Shown: positions 40,699-49,819, numbered from the stretch's first letter. The stretch: DNA of 64,000 nucleotides from VBDM01 sp964430565 (GCA_964430565.1 CAYSFD010000048.1:193403-257402), one strand, 5' to 3'. Notes: generated by a model not told the origin, from the letters alone. Made by a program: numbers and translations.

Positions 40699-42546
40699 CT
40701 AGCGAACGGCAGTTTTTCCGATCCGTATCACATCCGCTCCGGCCGGGTCGGCATGGAGAGTCTCGACCAGTGCGGCGCGGCGCGCGAGCACCGCGCGCTG
40801 GTTGATGTAGCCCTTGTCGGTGATTTCGTTGGCGTCGATCGAGGGCGGCTCGGCCATGAGCAGGGCGCGCGCGGCGTAAGTCGAGCTTCCGCCTTCCGCC
40901 GCAAGCTGAGTCAATCCTTCCTTCGCGCGCGCTTTCACGCGCGGGTCGCGCAGCACCTCCGCGAGCGGCCCATCCGCAGGCAGGTCGGGGCACAGGCTGC
41001 GCGCGCCCTGCGGGCTCGCGAAAACGAGAAAACCGACCTCCGCGCGATCGTGCCCCGTGACAACGATGTCCTGCGCAAGGGGCGCGAGCGCGGCGATGCC
41101 TCTCACGCGCAGCGCGCCGACGTGCACCCACACCGCGGTGGAGAGCTTGAAGTCCTCGGCGATGCGCCCGTCGAACTCGATGCCCTTCGCGGGGTCGTTG
41201 GGATCGGCGAAGCGCCCGGCGTCGCCGATCCGGTAGTAGCCTTCCTCATCGAAGGCCTCGCGCGTCAAGTCCGGGCGCTTCCAGTAGCCCGGCGTGACGT
41301 TGGGTCCGCGCACGCGCAGCTCGAGCTTCCCGCCGTTCGGCAGCATCTTCAGTTCGATTCCCGCTTTGGGCAGGCCGATCACCCCGGCGCGGTCGATCTC
41401 GAAATGCACCGACGTTACCGAAGGCGCCGTCTCGGTCGAGCCCCACGCCGATACCATCGGCACGCGCCGCCCGAGCTCCTTCTCGCAGAGGCGCTCGAGC
41501 CGCTCCCAGAGGTTCTGCGGCAAGGCGGCTCCGGCGTAGAAGATGAGCTGGAGGTTGCGGAAGAAATTGCGGCGCAGCGCTTCGTCATTCTCGAGGAAGG
41601 GAAGCAGCATGTCGAATCCGCGCGGCACGTTGAAGTAGAGGTTCGGGGAAATTTCGCGCAGGTTCGCGACCGTTTTTTCCACCAGCCCCGGCGCGGGCTT
41701 GCCTTCGTCGATATAGAGCGTGCCGCCGTTCGCGAGCACCATGTTGAAATTATGGTTGGCCCCGAAAGTGTGGTTCCACGGCAGCCAGTCCACGAGCACG
41801 GGCGGCTCCTCGGCCAGGAACGGCCACACCTGCACGATCTGCTGCTGGTTCGCGCACAGCATGCGCTGGGTGTTGATCACGCCCTTGGGTTCGCCGGTCG
41901 AGCCGGAGGTGAACAGGAACTTCGCCACCGTGTCCGGGCTGACCGCGGCGAACGCGCGATCGACTTCGCCGCCCGCCGGCGTCGCGAGCAAGTCTCCGAA
42001 AAGCGTTGCGCGCATAGGGGCGGGCCCTGCGCCGTCCGCGACCAGTTCCGCGTCCGTGCCCAGCGCCGCGAGTGCCGGGGCGAATTTCGCGGCGTCCGCC
42101 GCATAGACGAGGCCCGGTGAAAGCAGCTTGAAGATCGCCTTCAGCTTCGCGTGGTCCTTCGACATCAGCGAATAGGCGGGAGAAATCGGCGCCACCGGCA
42201 CGCCCACATGCATCGCGCCCAGGACGAGCAGCGCGTGGTTCACGCTGTTGTCGGAAAGGATAGCGACGGGGCACTCGGCAGAAAGCCCGCGCTTGAGCAG
42301 CGCCGCACCGATAGAACGTGCATGGCGCAGTGCTTCCGCGTAGGTGACGCGGCGCCAGCCGCCCGCGCTCCGCTCGGCGAGAAACACGCGCCCGGGCGCG
42401 GCGAGTGCCCACTTTTCGAGCCATTCTCCGGCGCAGCGCGCGCAAGGCAGCAGCCTTTGCGGGGAGCGCAGGATGAGCGAGCCGTCCGCGCGCCGCTCCA
42501 CGTTGACCGCCGCGGGCGCGAACTTCAGAGGCGAGCGAGATAACAT
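40699..42546 (-). CDS. fcs: Feruloyl-CoA synthase-like AMP-forming acyl-CoA ligase
   Basis: This 615-residue ANL-superfamily enzyme has P-loop FTSGSTGEPKGV at about 214-225, the A5-type motif SAWGSTETAP, hinge region YRIGDAGRF, and the catalytic Lys region DANEITDKGYINQRAVL near 585. The last motif and the length fit bacterial feruloyl-CoA synthases, which activate hydroxycinnamates for beta-type side-chain shortening. It diverges from a Liv-type importer whose promoter overlaps its first codons. The substrate could be ferulate, p-coumarate or another aromatic acid. No enoyl-CoA hydratase/lyase is in view. Confidence 0.85.
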   Translation of the reverse strand: MLSRSPLKFAPAAVNVERRADGSLILRSPQRLLPCARCAGEWLEKWALAAPGRVFLAERSAGGWRRVTYAEALRHARSIGAALLKRGLSAECPVAILSDNSVNHALLVLGAMHVGVPVAPISPAYSLMSKDHAKLKAIFKLLSPGLVYAADAAKFAPALAALGTDAELVADGAGPAPMRATLFGDLLATPAGGEVDRAFAAVSPDTVAKFLFTSGSTGEPKGVINTQRMLCANQQQIVQVWPFLAEEPPVLVDWLPWNHTFGANHNFNMVLANGGTLYIDEGKPAPGLVEKTVANLREISPNLYFNVPRGFDMLLPFLENDEALRRNFFRNLQLIFYAGAALPQNLWERLERLCEKELGRRVPMVSAWGSTETAPSVTSVHFEIDRAGVIGLPKAGIELKMLPNGGKLELRVRGPNVTPGYWKRPDLTREAFDEEGYYRIGDAGRFADPNDPAKGIEFDGRIAEDFKLSTAVWVHVGALRVRGIAALAPLAQDIVVTGHDRAEVGFLVFASPQGARSLCPDLPADGPLAEVLRDPRVKARAKEGLTQLAAEGGSSTYAARALLMAEPPSIDANEITDKGYINQRAVLARRAALVETLHADPAGADVIRIGKTAVR

Positions 42547-42574
42547 TGACCCGCAGATTGTAATGTTTTATAAC
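42546..42574 (+). promoter_or_regulatory. Sigma-70-type promoter of the Liv-type operon
   Basis: TTGACC (42546-42551) and TATAAC (42569-42574) are spaced by 17 bases, 21 bases before the strong AAGGAGGAG ribosome binding site and ATG at 42596. The -35 overlaps the start codon of the divergent fcs gene, so the two promoters must interact. Confidence 0.65.
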
Positions 42575-42595
42575 AGTCGAAACCAAGGAGGAGCC

Positions 42596-43840
42596 ATGCA
42601 CAACCAGTCAGGCACGAGCCGCCGCAATTTCAACAAGACTCTTCTCGCCGCCGGAGCAGCGGCAACATTCGCGCCTTTCGGCATCCTGCGGGCACAGAGC
42701 GCGAAGCTCAAGGTCGGGGTGCTGCTGCCGCGCTCGGGCGTGCAGGGTTTCATCGGGCAATCGTGCCAGAAGGGCGCCGATCTCGCTCCCGAGGTAATCA
42801 AGGCGATGCTCGGCGTGGATATCGAGCTGATGAACGCCGACACCGAGAGCAACGTCGATACGGCGCGCACGCGGGCCGAGCGCCTGATCCAGGAGGGGGC
42901 GCACGTGCTGGTCGGCGCCTTCGATTCGGGGCAGTCGGTGGCGATTGCGCAGGTCGCAGAACAGCGCGGCGTGCCGCACATCGTCAACATCGCCGCCGCG
43001 CCGCAGATCACCGAGCAGGGCTACAAGTTCGTGTTCCGCAATTTCCAGACCGCGCCCGACATTGTGAGGGAAGGCCTTGCGCTGATCGGCGAGCTGTTCC
43101 AGGCGACCAATACGGTGCCGCGCACCGCGGTGTTCATGCACGTCAACGACACCTTCGGCCAGGCGATGGCCAGGGGAATCGGCGCGGCCATGCCGAGGTT
43201 GACGCAGCTGCCCTTCAGGATCGTCGACACCATCTCCTACGACACGGCGGCGAAGGACCTCTCGGTCGAAGTGTCCAAGGCGAAGGCGTCGAAGGCCGAT
43301 TTCGTTCTGCTCGTCTCGCGGCTGAACGATGCCATCCTTCTGCGCCGCGAGATGGTGAAGCAGCGCTGGAATCCGATGGGCGTCGTCAGCCCCGGTTCGC
43401 CGGGAATGTACGAGGAGCAGTTCTACAAGACATTGGGCAAGCTCTCCGAGTACTGCATCTCGAACGTGCCCTGGTACAACCCCAAGGCCGAGCTCACGAA
43501 GACTGTGGAAAAAGCTTTCCTCAAGCGCAACCCAAAGGATAATCTCGTTTTCCACGGTTTGAACGCGGGCTTCACCTTCGAGGCGATCCTCGTCGCCGCG
43601 GACTCGTTCAAGCGCGCGCGGAGCACCGATGCGAAGACGCTCACCGACGCCATACGCCAGACCAACATCACGAGCAAGATGATGCTCGGGGGGCCGATCA
43701 AATTCAACGCGAAAGGCCAGGTCGAAGGCATCGGTTCGGCGTGCGTGCAGAACCTCAAGCTCAGGCCGACGGTGGTGCTGCCGGTAGCGGCTGCGGAGAC
43801 AAAGCCGGTGTTCCCGATGCCCGGCTATAAGCCGGCGTAG
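42596..43840 (+). CDS. ABC transporter periplasmic binding protein (LivK-type), Tat-exported
   Basis: This 414-residue protein starts at the ATG at 42596 behind AAGGAGGAG. The N-terminus TSRRNFNKTLLAAGAAATF is a twin-arginine signal. The mature part begins KLKVGVLLPRSGVQGFIGQS and continues with GAHVLVGAFDSGQSVAIAQVA, the type 1 periplasmic-binding fold. It heads a complete SBP-livHMGF operon opposite feruloyl-CoA synthase, so its ligand is probably an aromatic or phenylpropanoid acid. Confidence 0.9.
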   Translation: MHNQSGTSRRNFNKTLLAAGAAATFAPFGILRAQSAKLKVGVLLPRSGVQGFIGQSCQKGADLAPEVIKAMLGVDIELMNADTESNVDTARTRAERLIQEGAHVLVGAFDSGQSVAIAQVAEQRGVPHIVNIAAAPQITEQGYKFVFRNFQTAPDIVREGLALIGELFQATNTVPRTAVFMHVNDTFGQAMARGIGAAMPRLTQLPFRIVDTISYDTAAKDLSVEVSKAKASKADFVLLVSRLNDAILLRREMVKQRWNPMGVVSPGSPGMYEEQFYKTLGKLSEYCISNVPWYNPKAELTKTVEKAFLKRNPKDNLVFHGLNAGFTFEAILVAADSFKRARSTDAKTLTDAIRQTNITSKMMLGGPIKFNAKGQVEGIGSACVQNLKLRPTVVLPVAAAETKPVFPMPGYKPA

Positions 43841-43860
43841 GTTCGACGCTCCAGCAGAGA

Positions 43861-43884
43861 GGGCCGGTCCAGCCGGCCCTTTTT
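43861..43884 (+). terminator. Intrinsic terminator between binding protein and livH
   Basis: GGGCCGG and CCGGCCC enclose a 5-base loop and are followed by five T; the livH ATG is at 43886. It should attenuate transcription into the permease genes so the receptor is made in excess, and it also occupies the livH ribosome-binding region. Confidence 0.82.
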
Positions 43885-43885
43885 C

Positions 43886-44755
43886 ATGTCCTGGGACCTC
43901 GTCGCCAACGTCGTCGTCGCGGGTGTGCTCACCGGCCTGGTCTACGGCCTGATGGCGCTTGGCTTGTCCGTGATCTTCGGCGTCGTGCGGGTGGTCAACT
44001 TTGCGCACGGCGAGATGATGACCATCGCCATGTACTCGGCGGTGGTGATCTTCGCGGCGCTCAAGCTCGATCCTTTCATCGTGGTATTGCCGGTCGCCGG
44101 CGCCTTTTTCATCTTCGGCTACGTCCTGCAAACGGGCCTCATCAATCCGTTCATCACGCGCCCCGAGCACTCCCAGTTCATGCTGATGATCGCGGTGGCG
44201 ATCATCATGATCAACGCGCTCCTGATGCTGTTCGGCCCCGAAGCGAGGAGCGTGCAGGTCGATTATCAACTCGAGTCCTTCGAGCTTGGCGGCGTGCTGC
44301 TCGACAAGGCACGCCTGTACGCCGCGAGCGCGGCGGTGGTCGCGGCGGCGCTGCTGTTCGCGTTTTTCCGCTTTACGCTCACTGGAAAATCAATCCGCGC
44401 CTGCGCCGACAACTATCTCGGCGCGAGGGTCGTCGGGCTGAACGTCAAGCGCCTCTACGGGCTTACTTTCGGCCTGGGGTCCGCGTGCGTCGCGGTAGCC
44501 GGCTGCGCGATGGTGCTGCTCGTGGATGTGAGCCCGTCTCTGGGACCCTACTACACGCTGCTCGCTTTCGTGATCGTGATCGTCGGCGGTCTGGGCTCGA
44601 TGACGGGCGCACTGCTCGGCGGGGTGCTGATCGGAGTCTCCGAGGCGCTCGCGGGCCTTTTCATCGCGCCCTCGGCGAAGAGCATGTTCAGCTTCGGGCT
44701 GCTGATCCTCGTCCTGTTGCTGCGCCCGCAGGGGCTGCTCGGAAAGCGTTCATGA
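43886..44755 (+). CDS. livH: Branched-chain-type ABC permease LivH
   Basis: This 289-residue membrane protein has VLTGLVYGLMALGLSVIFG, then VRVVNFAHGEMM near the N-terminus, the coupling segment ACADNYLGARVVGLNVKRL at about 172-190, and VIVGGLGSMTGALLGGVLIG near 232. The start codon follows the terminator T-run directly, with no Shine-Dalgarno sequence visible outside the hairpin. It overlaps livM by 4 bases (ATGA). Confidence 0.92.
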   Translation: MSWDLVANVVVAGVLTGLVYGLMALGLSVIFGVVRVVNFAHGEMMTIAMYSAVVIFAALKLDPFIVVLPVAGAFFIFGYVLQTGLINPFITRPEHSQFMLMIAVAIIMINALLMLFGPEARSVQVDYQLESFELGGVLLDKARLYAASAAVVAAALLFAFFRFTLTGKSIRACADNYLGARVVGLNVKRLYGLTFGLGSACVAVAGCAMVLLVDVSPSLGPYYTLLAFVIVIVGGLGSMTGALLGGVLIGVSEALAGLFIAPSAKSMFSFGLLILVLLLRPQGLLGKRS

Positions 44756-45735
44756 TGCGCAGCCCGGTTGCGTTGCTCGCTGCGCTCGCCGCGCTGCTCG
44801 TCGTATTTCCGCTTTTCGCCGGCAGCTACGCGCTATCGGTGGCCACCCTCATTCTCTATTTCGCCTACACCGGCCAGGCCTGGAACGTGATGACGGGTTT
44901 TGCCGGTCAGCTCTCGCTCGGCCATTCGCTTTACGTTGGCGTCGGCGCCTACGCGGCGGGCGCGCTCTTTTACCACTATGGGATCGGGCCGTGGGCGGGC
45001 CTGTGGATCGCGATCCTGTTGTGCGTGCTGATGGGCATCATAATCGGCTTCCTCGCGTTCCGTTTCGGCATCTCGGGGGTGTACTTCGCGCTTCTCACCA
45101 TCGCTTTCGCCGAGTTCGCCCGCATCGGCTTCGACCACCTCGACTGGCTCGGCGGCCCCGGTGGCATGTTCCTGAAAGTCGCGCAGCGCGACCAGATCGA
45201 TTTGCTCAACTTCCGCGGCCCGCCGGTCATGTACTACTACGCCATGCTCGCGTTCGCCGGCGGCGCCTTGGCGCTGTGCGCCTGGCTGCTGCGCAGCCGC
45301 GCCGGCTACTACTGGCAGGCGATCCGCGAGGACGAGGAGGCCGCCCGTTCGCTCGGCATCGACGCCTTCCGCTGGAAGATGCTCGCGGTCGCGATCAGCT
45401 CGGGCATGACCGCGGTGTCGGGCGTGTTCTTCGCTTTTTACTATAACAATCTCTTTCCGGAGCAGATCTTCAGCATCAACCGCTCGATCGAACTCATCCT
45501 CGGCCCGGTGATCGGGGGTCTCGGGACGCTGTTCGGGCCGATCCTCGGCGCCGCCGTGCTGACGCTGCTCTCGGACGGCCTCACCGAACTGCTCGCCGCG
45601 CTCGGCTGGGAAGTCCCCGGGATCAAGCAGGTGTTCTACGGCGTGGTGCTGCTGCTGGTCATTATGTTCCTGCCGAACGGCATCTGGCCGGCGCTCGCGA
45701 AGAGGCTCGGCATCGAGGACGCGAAGAACCGCTGA
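44752..45735 (+). CDS. livM: Branched-chain-type ABC permease LivM
   Basis: This 327-residue membrane protein starts at the ATG in ATGATG overlapping the livH stop; the long open frame upstream is a livH shadow. Landmarks: AWNVMTGFAGQLSLGHSLYV near 45-64, AIREDEEAARSLGIDAFRWK at about 198-217, and LFGPILGAAVLTLLSDGL. It forms the translocation pore with LivH. Confidence 0.92.
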   Translation: MMRSPVALLAALAALLVVFPLFAGSYALSVATLILYFAYTGQAWNVMTGFAGQLSLGHSLYVGVGAYAAGALFYHYGIGPWAGLWIAILLCVLMGIIIGFLAFRFGISGVYFALLTIAFAEFARIGFDHLDWLGGPGGMFLKVAQRDQIDLLNFRGPPVMYYYAMLAFAGGALALCAWLLRSRAGYYWQAIREDEEAARSLGIDAFRWKMLAVAISSGMTAVSGVFFAFYYNNLFPEQIFSINRSIELILGPVIGGLGTLFGPILGAAVLTLLSDGLTELLAALGWEVPGIKQVFYGVVLLLVIMFLPNGIWPALAKRLGIEDAKNR

Positions 45736-45743
45736 AAATCAAC

Positions 45744-46472
45744 ATGGGCACGGCGCTACTTGAGCTTTCGGGCATCGACAAATCTTTCCGCGGTCTGCGG
45801 GCGGTCGCGAACGTCTCCTTTTCCGTCGAGCCGGGTCACATCGTCGCGCTGATCGGTCCCAACGGCGCAGGCAAGACCACCTGCTTCAACATGATCGCGG
45901 GCACGCTCGCGCCCGACGCCGGCGAGGTCCGCTTCGCCGGACAGCGCATCGACGGCTTGCGCGCAGACCGAATCTGCGCGGCGGGGATCGGGCGCACCTT
46001 CCAACTCGTGAAGCCGTTTGGCGGCCTCTCGGTGCTGGACAACGTAGTGGTCGGCGCGCTCAACCGAGAAGCGGACGTGGCTTCCGCCCGGCGGCGCGCG
46101 CTCGGCATCCTCGAGCGCCTGGGCCTCGCCGACAAGCGCCTTCAGAGCGCGGCCTCGCTCACGCTTCCCGACCGCAAGCGGCTCGAAGTGGCGAGGGCTC
46201 TCGCGACCGAGCCCAGACTCCTCTTGCTCGACGAGGTCATGGCGGGCTTGCGGCCGACCGAGACCGACCAGATGATCGGCTTCTTCAGGAAGCTGAACGA
46301 GGAGACGGGCCTCACCATCCTCCTCATCGAGCACGTCATGCGAGCCGTCATGGCTTTGTCGCGCGAAATCCACGTGCTCCATCACGGGGAGCTGATCGCG
46401 AGCGGCTCGCCCGAGGAGATCGCGCGACACCCGGCCGTCCTCGCCTCCTACCTCGGTGAGGAGGCGCTCTGA
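45744..46472 (+). CDS. livG: Branched-chain-type ABC ATPase LivG
   Basis: This 242-residue ATPase has Walker A GPNGAGKTTCFNMIAG at about 37-52, the degenerate LivG signature LTLPDRKRLEVARAL, Walker B LLLLDEVMAGLRPTE, and the switch His in LIEHVMRAV. It ends in the TGATG overlap with livF. Confidence 0.92.
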   Translation: MGTALLELSGIDKSFRGLRAVANVSFSVEPGHIVALIGPNGAGKTTCFNMIAGTLAPDAGEVRFAGQRIDGLRADRICAAGIGRTFQLVKPFGGLSVLDNVVVGALNREADVASARRRALGILERLGLADKRLQSAASLTLPDRKRLEVARALATEPRLLLLDEVMAGLRPTETDQMIGFFRKLNEETGLTILLIEHVMRAVMALSREIHVLHHGELIASGSPEEIARHPAVLASYLGEEAL

Positions 46473-47176
46473 TGCTGCAGGTGCAGGATCTCGATCTGTG
46501 CTACGGCGAGGCGCGTGCGCTCGACCGCGTGTCGCTCGAAGTGGAAGAGGGCGAGATCGCCGCCATCGTCGGCGCGAACGGCGCGGGGAAGTCGAGCCTC
46601 ATCCGCTCGATCGCGGGGATCGAAAAGCCGAGCGCCGGGAAGATTCTTTTCCGCGGACGGGACATCACGGGTTGGGACAGCTTCGCGACCTGCGAGTTGG
46701 GCATCGGCCAGGTCGCCGAGGGCAGGCAGATCTTCCCGTCGCTGAGCGTCGAAGAAAACCTGGAGATGGGCGCTCAGCTGCCGCGGGCGCGCCGCAAGGC
46801 GAGACAGACGCTTGGCGAAGTGTGCGAGATGTTCCCCACGCTCGCCGAGCGGCGCAGGCAAACGGCCGGGACGCTCTCGGGCGGCGAGCAGCAGATGCTC
46901 GCGATCGGCCGCTGCCTCATGGGGCAGCCCGAGCTCATCATGTTCGACGAACCCTCGCTCGGCCTCGCGCCGCTCATGGTGCAGGAAGTGCTGAACACGA
47001 TCCGCGCGCTCAACCGGCGCGGACTCACGATTCTGCTGGTGGAGCAGAACGTCGCCGTGTCGCTGAAGATCTCGCGGCGCGCCTACGTGCTGGAGAACGG
47101 CCGCATCGTCATGTCCGGTCCCGGCGAGGCGTTGTTGCACGACGACCGGGTGCGGCAGGCTTATCTGGGGCTGTGA
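46472..47176 (+). CDS. livF: Branched-chain-type ABC ATPase LivF
   Basis: This 234-residue ATPase has Walker A GANGAGKSSLIRSIAG, signature LSGGEQQMLAIGRCLM, Walker B LIMFDEPSLGLAP, and LVEQN at the switch position as usual for LivF. It is the last gene of the operon, convergent with the uronate-dehydrogenase-like gene 21 bases away. Confidence 0.92.
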   Translation: MLQVQDLDLCYGEARALDRVSLEVEEGEIAAIVGANGAGKSSLIRSIAGIEKPSAGKILFRGRDITGWDSFATCELGIGQVAEGRQIFPSLSVEENLEMGAQLPRARRKARQTLGEVCEMFPTLAERRRQTAGTLSGGEQQMLAIGRCLMGQPELIMFDEPSLGLAPLMVQEVLNTIRALNRRGLTILLVEQNVAVSLKISRRAYVLENGRIVMSGPGEALLHDDRVRQAYLGL

Positions 47177-47197
47177 CCCGGCGCGGGACGGTGATTT

Positions 47198-48010
47198 TCA
47201 TTTCTTCGCTCCCTGCCTTTCCGCCGCCGGGTTCGCCACTTCCTCGACAGCCACGAACACCCCGCCCTGATACATCTCGACCCGCGGGTCGCCCGGCTTC
47301 TCTCTTGCAAGAACTTCTTTTGAAAAAGACTCTGCATTGTCCTGCGGCCGGTAACCGAGGCGGGCCGCATTCGAGTTGTCGTACCAGCTGCGCGTGTTCC
47401 CGGACACGCCATAGACGATCTCGAAGCGTATCCCGGGGTGATCGATGCCGATCGACACCAGCTGCGCGAGGTCGCGCGGGCTCAGCCAGATCGAAAGGCG
47501 CCGCTTGTCGAGCGGCTGCGGATTGACGTTGCCGATGCGCATCAGGAACACTTCCATGCCGTACTTGTCGGCGTAGAGGCTGCCGAGCGCCTCGCCGAAC
47601 ACTTTCGAGACACCGTAGCGGCCGTCGGGCTTGGTGTACACGCGGTGATCGATGGTCTGGTCGCGCCGGTAAAAGCCGACGGCGTGGTTCGAGGTGGCGA
47701 ACAGGATGCGCTTGACCTTGTTCTTGCGCGCCGCCTCGAAGATGTTGTAGCAGCCGACGATGTTGGCCTTGTGGATCGCTTCCCAGGGCCCTTCCACCGA
47801 GTAGCCGCCCAGATGCACGATGGCGTCGACGCCTCTGGTGATCCTCAGCGCATCGGCCATCCTGGAGATGTCCGCGCGCATGAAAGATTCGGATTTGCTC
47901 TTTTTCAGGGGGCGGCGATCGGAAAGACGCAGCTTGTACTTGCCCGCCAGTTCGCGCCGCAAGTAGCTTCCCACGTCCCCTGCCGCTCCGGTGATCAGTA
48001 TCGTCTTCAT
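47198..48010 (-). CDS. NAD-dependent epimerase/dehydratase-fold protein, uronate dehydrogenase-like
   Basis: This 270-residue extended SDR starts at the ATG at 48010, preceded by GGAGAAG; a TTG at 48025 would consume that site. Landmarks: TILITGAAGDVGSYLRREL, IVHLGGYSVEGPWEAIHKAN, IFEAARKNKVKRILFATSNH, and YGVSK (catalytic Tyr and Lys). The layout matches uronate dehydrogenases, which oxidise galacturonate or glucuronate to aldarolactones. It couples to the hydroxyacid dehydrogenase (4-base overlap) in a locus with a TRAP transporter. Confidence 0.8.
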   Translation of the reverse strand: MKTILITGAAGDVGSYLRRELAGKYKLRLSDRRPLKKSKSESFMRADISRMADALRITRGVDAIVHLGGYSVEGPWEAIHKANIVGCYNIFEAARKNKVKRILFATSNHAVGFYRRDQTIDHRVYTKPDGRYGVSKVFGEALGSLYADKYGMEVFLMRIGNVNPQPLDKRRLSIWLSPRDLAQLVSIGIDHPGIRFEIVYGVSGNTRSWYDNSNAARLGYRPQDNAESFSKEVLAREKPGDPRVEMYQGGVFVAVEEVANPAAERQGAKK

Positions 48011-48972
48011 GGTTTTCTTCTCCAATGTTCTGCGTTCACCGCGCCTTTCGGCGCCTTTCCCTTCGCGATCTCGGCGGCCTGCGCCGCGGTCTCGAGCGAC
48101 TGGTGCTCGGTCGCCGGCAGCGTCAGCCCCGCGGCGTGCGGCGTGGCGATGACGTCTTCGCGCGCCGCCAGGCGCGGCGTGGGCATGTCGTCGGGGGCAC
48201 GCCGCACGTCCATGGCGCAGCCCGCGATGCGCCCGGCGTCGAGCGCCGCTTCCAGCGCTCCCTCGTCGACCAGGTTGCCGCGCGATACGTTGATCAGATA
48301 GGCGCTGGGTTTCATCCTCGCAAGCGCGGCGGCGTCGATGAGGTTTTCGGTCTCGGCGGTCGCGACGGCAAGGGGCACGACGTAGTCCGAACCGGAAAGC
48401 AATTCGTCCAGAGAAACCTGTCCCCGGCGGGAAACGTGGGGATCGTTGACCAGTACCCGCATTCCAAGGGCTTCGCCGACCCGCACCACTTCCTTCCCGA
48501 TCGCGCCGTAGCCGATCACGCCGAGGGTGCTGCCGCGCAGCTCCCTCCCCATGGCGGCCTTCGGCAGCCGGCCGGCGCGGTACTCGATCGCAGAGCGCGT
48601 GATGCCACGCGACAGATCCACCAGGAAGCCGAGCACCATCTCGCTCACCGCGGCGACGAAGCCGGCGCTTGCCTGCGTCACCAGCACTCCCGCCTTGCTC
48701 GCCGCCGCGAGATCAACGTTGCGGATATCGATGGCGCAGCGCAGGAAGGCCTTCAGCTTCGGCAGGCGTTCGAACAACGCCGCGGGTCCGGGCGATTGGC
48801 GATACGACACGATGAGATCGCAATCCGCCGCGGCAGCTATGAGGGCCTCGCCTTCCAGAGAAATCCGGTTTTCATTCATGACAACATCTCCGACGCTCTG
48901 CAAACCCTTGAGCGCCCGCTCGCCGTAATAGTTGGCGAGCGCCTCAGGTGAATGGGTCAGCAATATACGCAT
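48007..48972 (-). CDS. D-2-hydroxyacid dehydrogenase family protein
   Basis: This 321-residue protein has an NAD-binding fold GVIGYGAIGKEVVRVGEALG at about 151-170, the substrate/catalytic Arg in LINVSRGNLVDEGALE, and His in IATPHAAGLT. A glyoxylate/phosphoglycerate-dehydrogenase-type reductase or oxidoreductase for a sugar acid is likely. It overlaps the uronate-dehydrogenase-like gene and lies 19 bases after the regulator gene, so the three probably form one operon. Confidence 0.85.
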   Translation of the reverse strand: MRILLTHSPEALANYYGERALKGLQSVGDVVMNENRISLEGEALIAAAADCDLIVSYRQSPGPAALFERLPKLKAFLRCAIDIRNVDLAAASKAGVLVTQASAGFVAAVSEMVLGFLVDLSRGITRSAIEYRAGRLPKAAMGRELRGSTLGVIGYGAIGKEVVRVGEALGMRVLVNDPHVSRRGQVSLDELLSGSDYVVPLAVATAETENLIDAAALARMKPSAYLINVSRGNLVDEGALEAALDAGRIAGCAMDVRRAPDDMPTPRLAAREDVIATPHAAGLTLPATEHQSLETAAQAAEIAKGKAPKGAVNAEHWRRKP

Positions 48973-48991
48973 CGGAATCGCGTCGGGGCGC

Positions 48992-49723
48992 TCAGGCCGT
49001 TTTCTGCTGCTCGGCCGCGAGCTTGCGGTAGCGCCCCAAGGAGCGGGTCAGGTGGCGCCGCATCGCCTTACGCGCGGTTTTCGGATCGCCGCTCTCGATC
49101 GCCTCGTAGATTCTGCGGTGCTCATCCTGGATGAGCGCAAGGTAAGCGCGCCGCCCGCCCATGCGCTCGGGCAGCCCGCTGACCGTGCGCCGCGGGATCA
49201 GGTGGCGCCCGATGAACTGCAGGAACCTCGCGAACTCCGCGTTGCCGGTCGCATCGGCGATGGCGCGGTGGAAAGCAAGGTCCTCGTCCACCGCCGACTT
49301 GCCGCCGTCGGCGGCGCGCTCGATCCCCTGGAGCGCCGCGGCGACGGCGCGCACCTGGGCGCGCGAGGCGCGCTCCGCGGCGAGCCCGGCCGACTCGATT
49401 TCCACGCCGATGCGCAGCTCCATGATATGCAGAACGTCATCGAGGGACTGCAGGCTCTCGGGATCAATGCGGAAGGGCGCGCGCTGCGGCTCGGCCGAGA
49501 CGAAGCCGCCGACACCCTGGCGCGTCACCACCAGGCCTTCGGCGCGCAGCGCCGCCACCGCCTCGCGCACCACGGTACGGCTGACCCGCGCGGCGCGCGC
49601 CAGCGCCTGTTCTGTGGGCAGGCGCGCCCCGGGCGCGAGCCGCCCGCTCCTGATCTGCTCGGCGAGCTGATCGAACAGGCCGCGCGAGAGCTTCCTGTCC
49701 GTGGAGAGGGGGCGGATACGCAT
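48992..49723 (-). CDS. FadR-subfamily GntR transcriptional regulator
   Basis: This 243-residue protein starts at the ATG at 49723. The N-terminal winged helix includes LFDQLAEQIRSGRLAPGARLP and SRTVVREAVAALRAEGLV; the C-terminal FCD domain has DLAFHRAIADATGN, with the metal-binding Asp and His. Members control sugar-acid catabolism and respond to the acid. It diverges from the TRAP genes across a region with tandem repeats and an operator-like palindrome. The long upstream frame to 50791 is a dctP shadow. Confidence 0.88.
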   Translation of the reverse strand: MRIRPLSTDRKLSRGLFDQLAEQIRSGRLAPGARLPTEQALARAARVSRTVVREAVAALRAEGLVVTRQGVGGFVSAEPQRAPFRIDPESLQSLDDVLHIMELRIGVEIESAGLAAERASRAQVRAVAAALQGIERAADGGKSAVDEDLAFHRAIADATGNAEFARFLQFIGRHLIPRRTVSGLPERMGGRRAYLALIQDEHRRIYEAIESGDPKTARKAMRRHLTRSLGRYRKLAAEQQKTA

Positions 49724-49725
49724 GA

Positions 49726-49773
49726 TCTTGACGACGGGGGCTCTTGACGACAGATACTCTTGACGATGGATAC
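49726..49773. repeat. Three tandem 16-base repeats in the divergent regulatory region
   Basis: TCTTGACGA recurs at 49726, 49742 and 49758, with units of exactly 16 bases. The third unit supplies the TTGACG -35 box of the TRAP promoter, so the array may have multiplied promoter or regulator sites. Confidence 0.7.
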
Positions 49774-49796
49774 AGCAGTTGTATGATGACTGACAA
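49760..49796 (+). promoter_or_regulatory. TRAP operon promoter with an overlapping operator-like site
   Basis: TTGACG (49760-49765) and TATGAT (49782-49787) are 16 bases apart. The -10 lies inside TTGTATGATGACTGACAA (49779-49796), which has TTGT/ACAA ends like GntR-family operators, so the divergent FadR-type protein probably represses here. Confidence 0.6.
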
Positions 49797-49819
49797 ATTT
49801 TATCAGAGGAGGATTCCGC

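Noticed and set aside
40753..42120. Plus-strand 455-codon frame opposite feruloyl-CoA synthase
   Set aside because: It is a GC-driven shadow of a well-supported AMP-ligase gene.
49726..49773. CRISPR-like repeats
   Set aside because: Units are only 16 bases, contiguous and three in number; no spacer-repeat pattern and no cas genes in the window.
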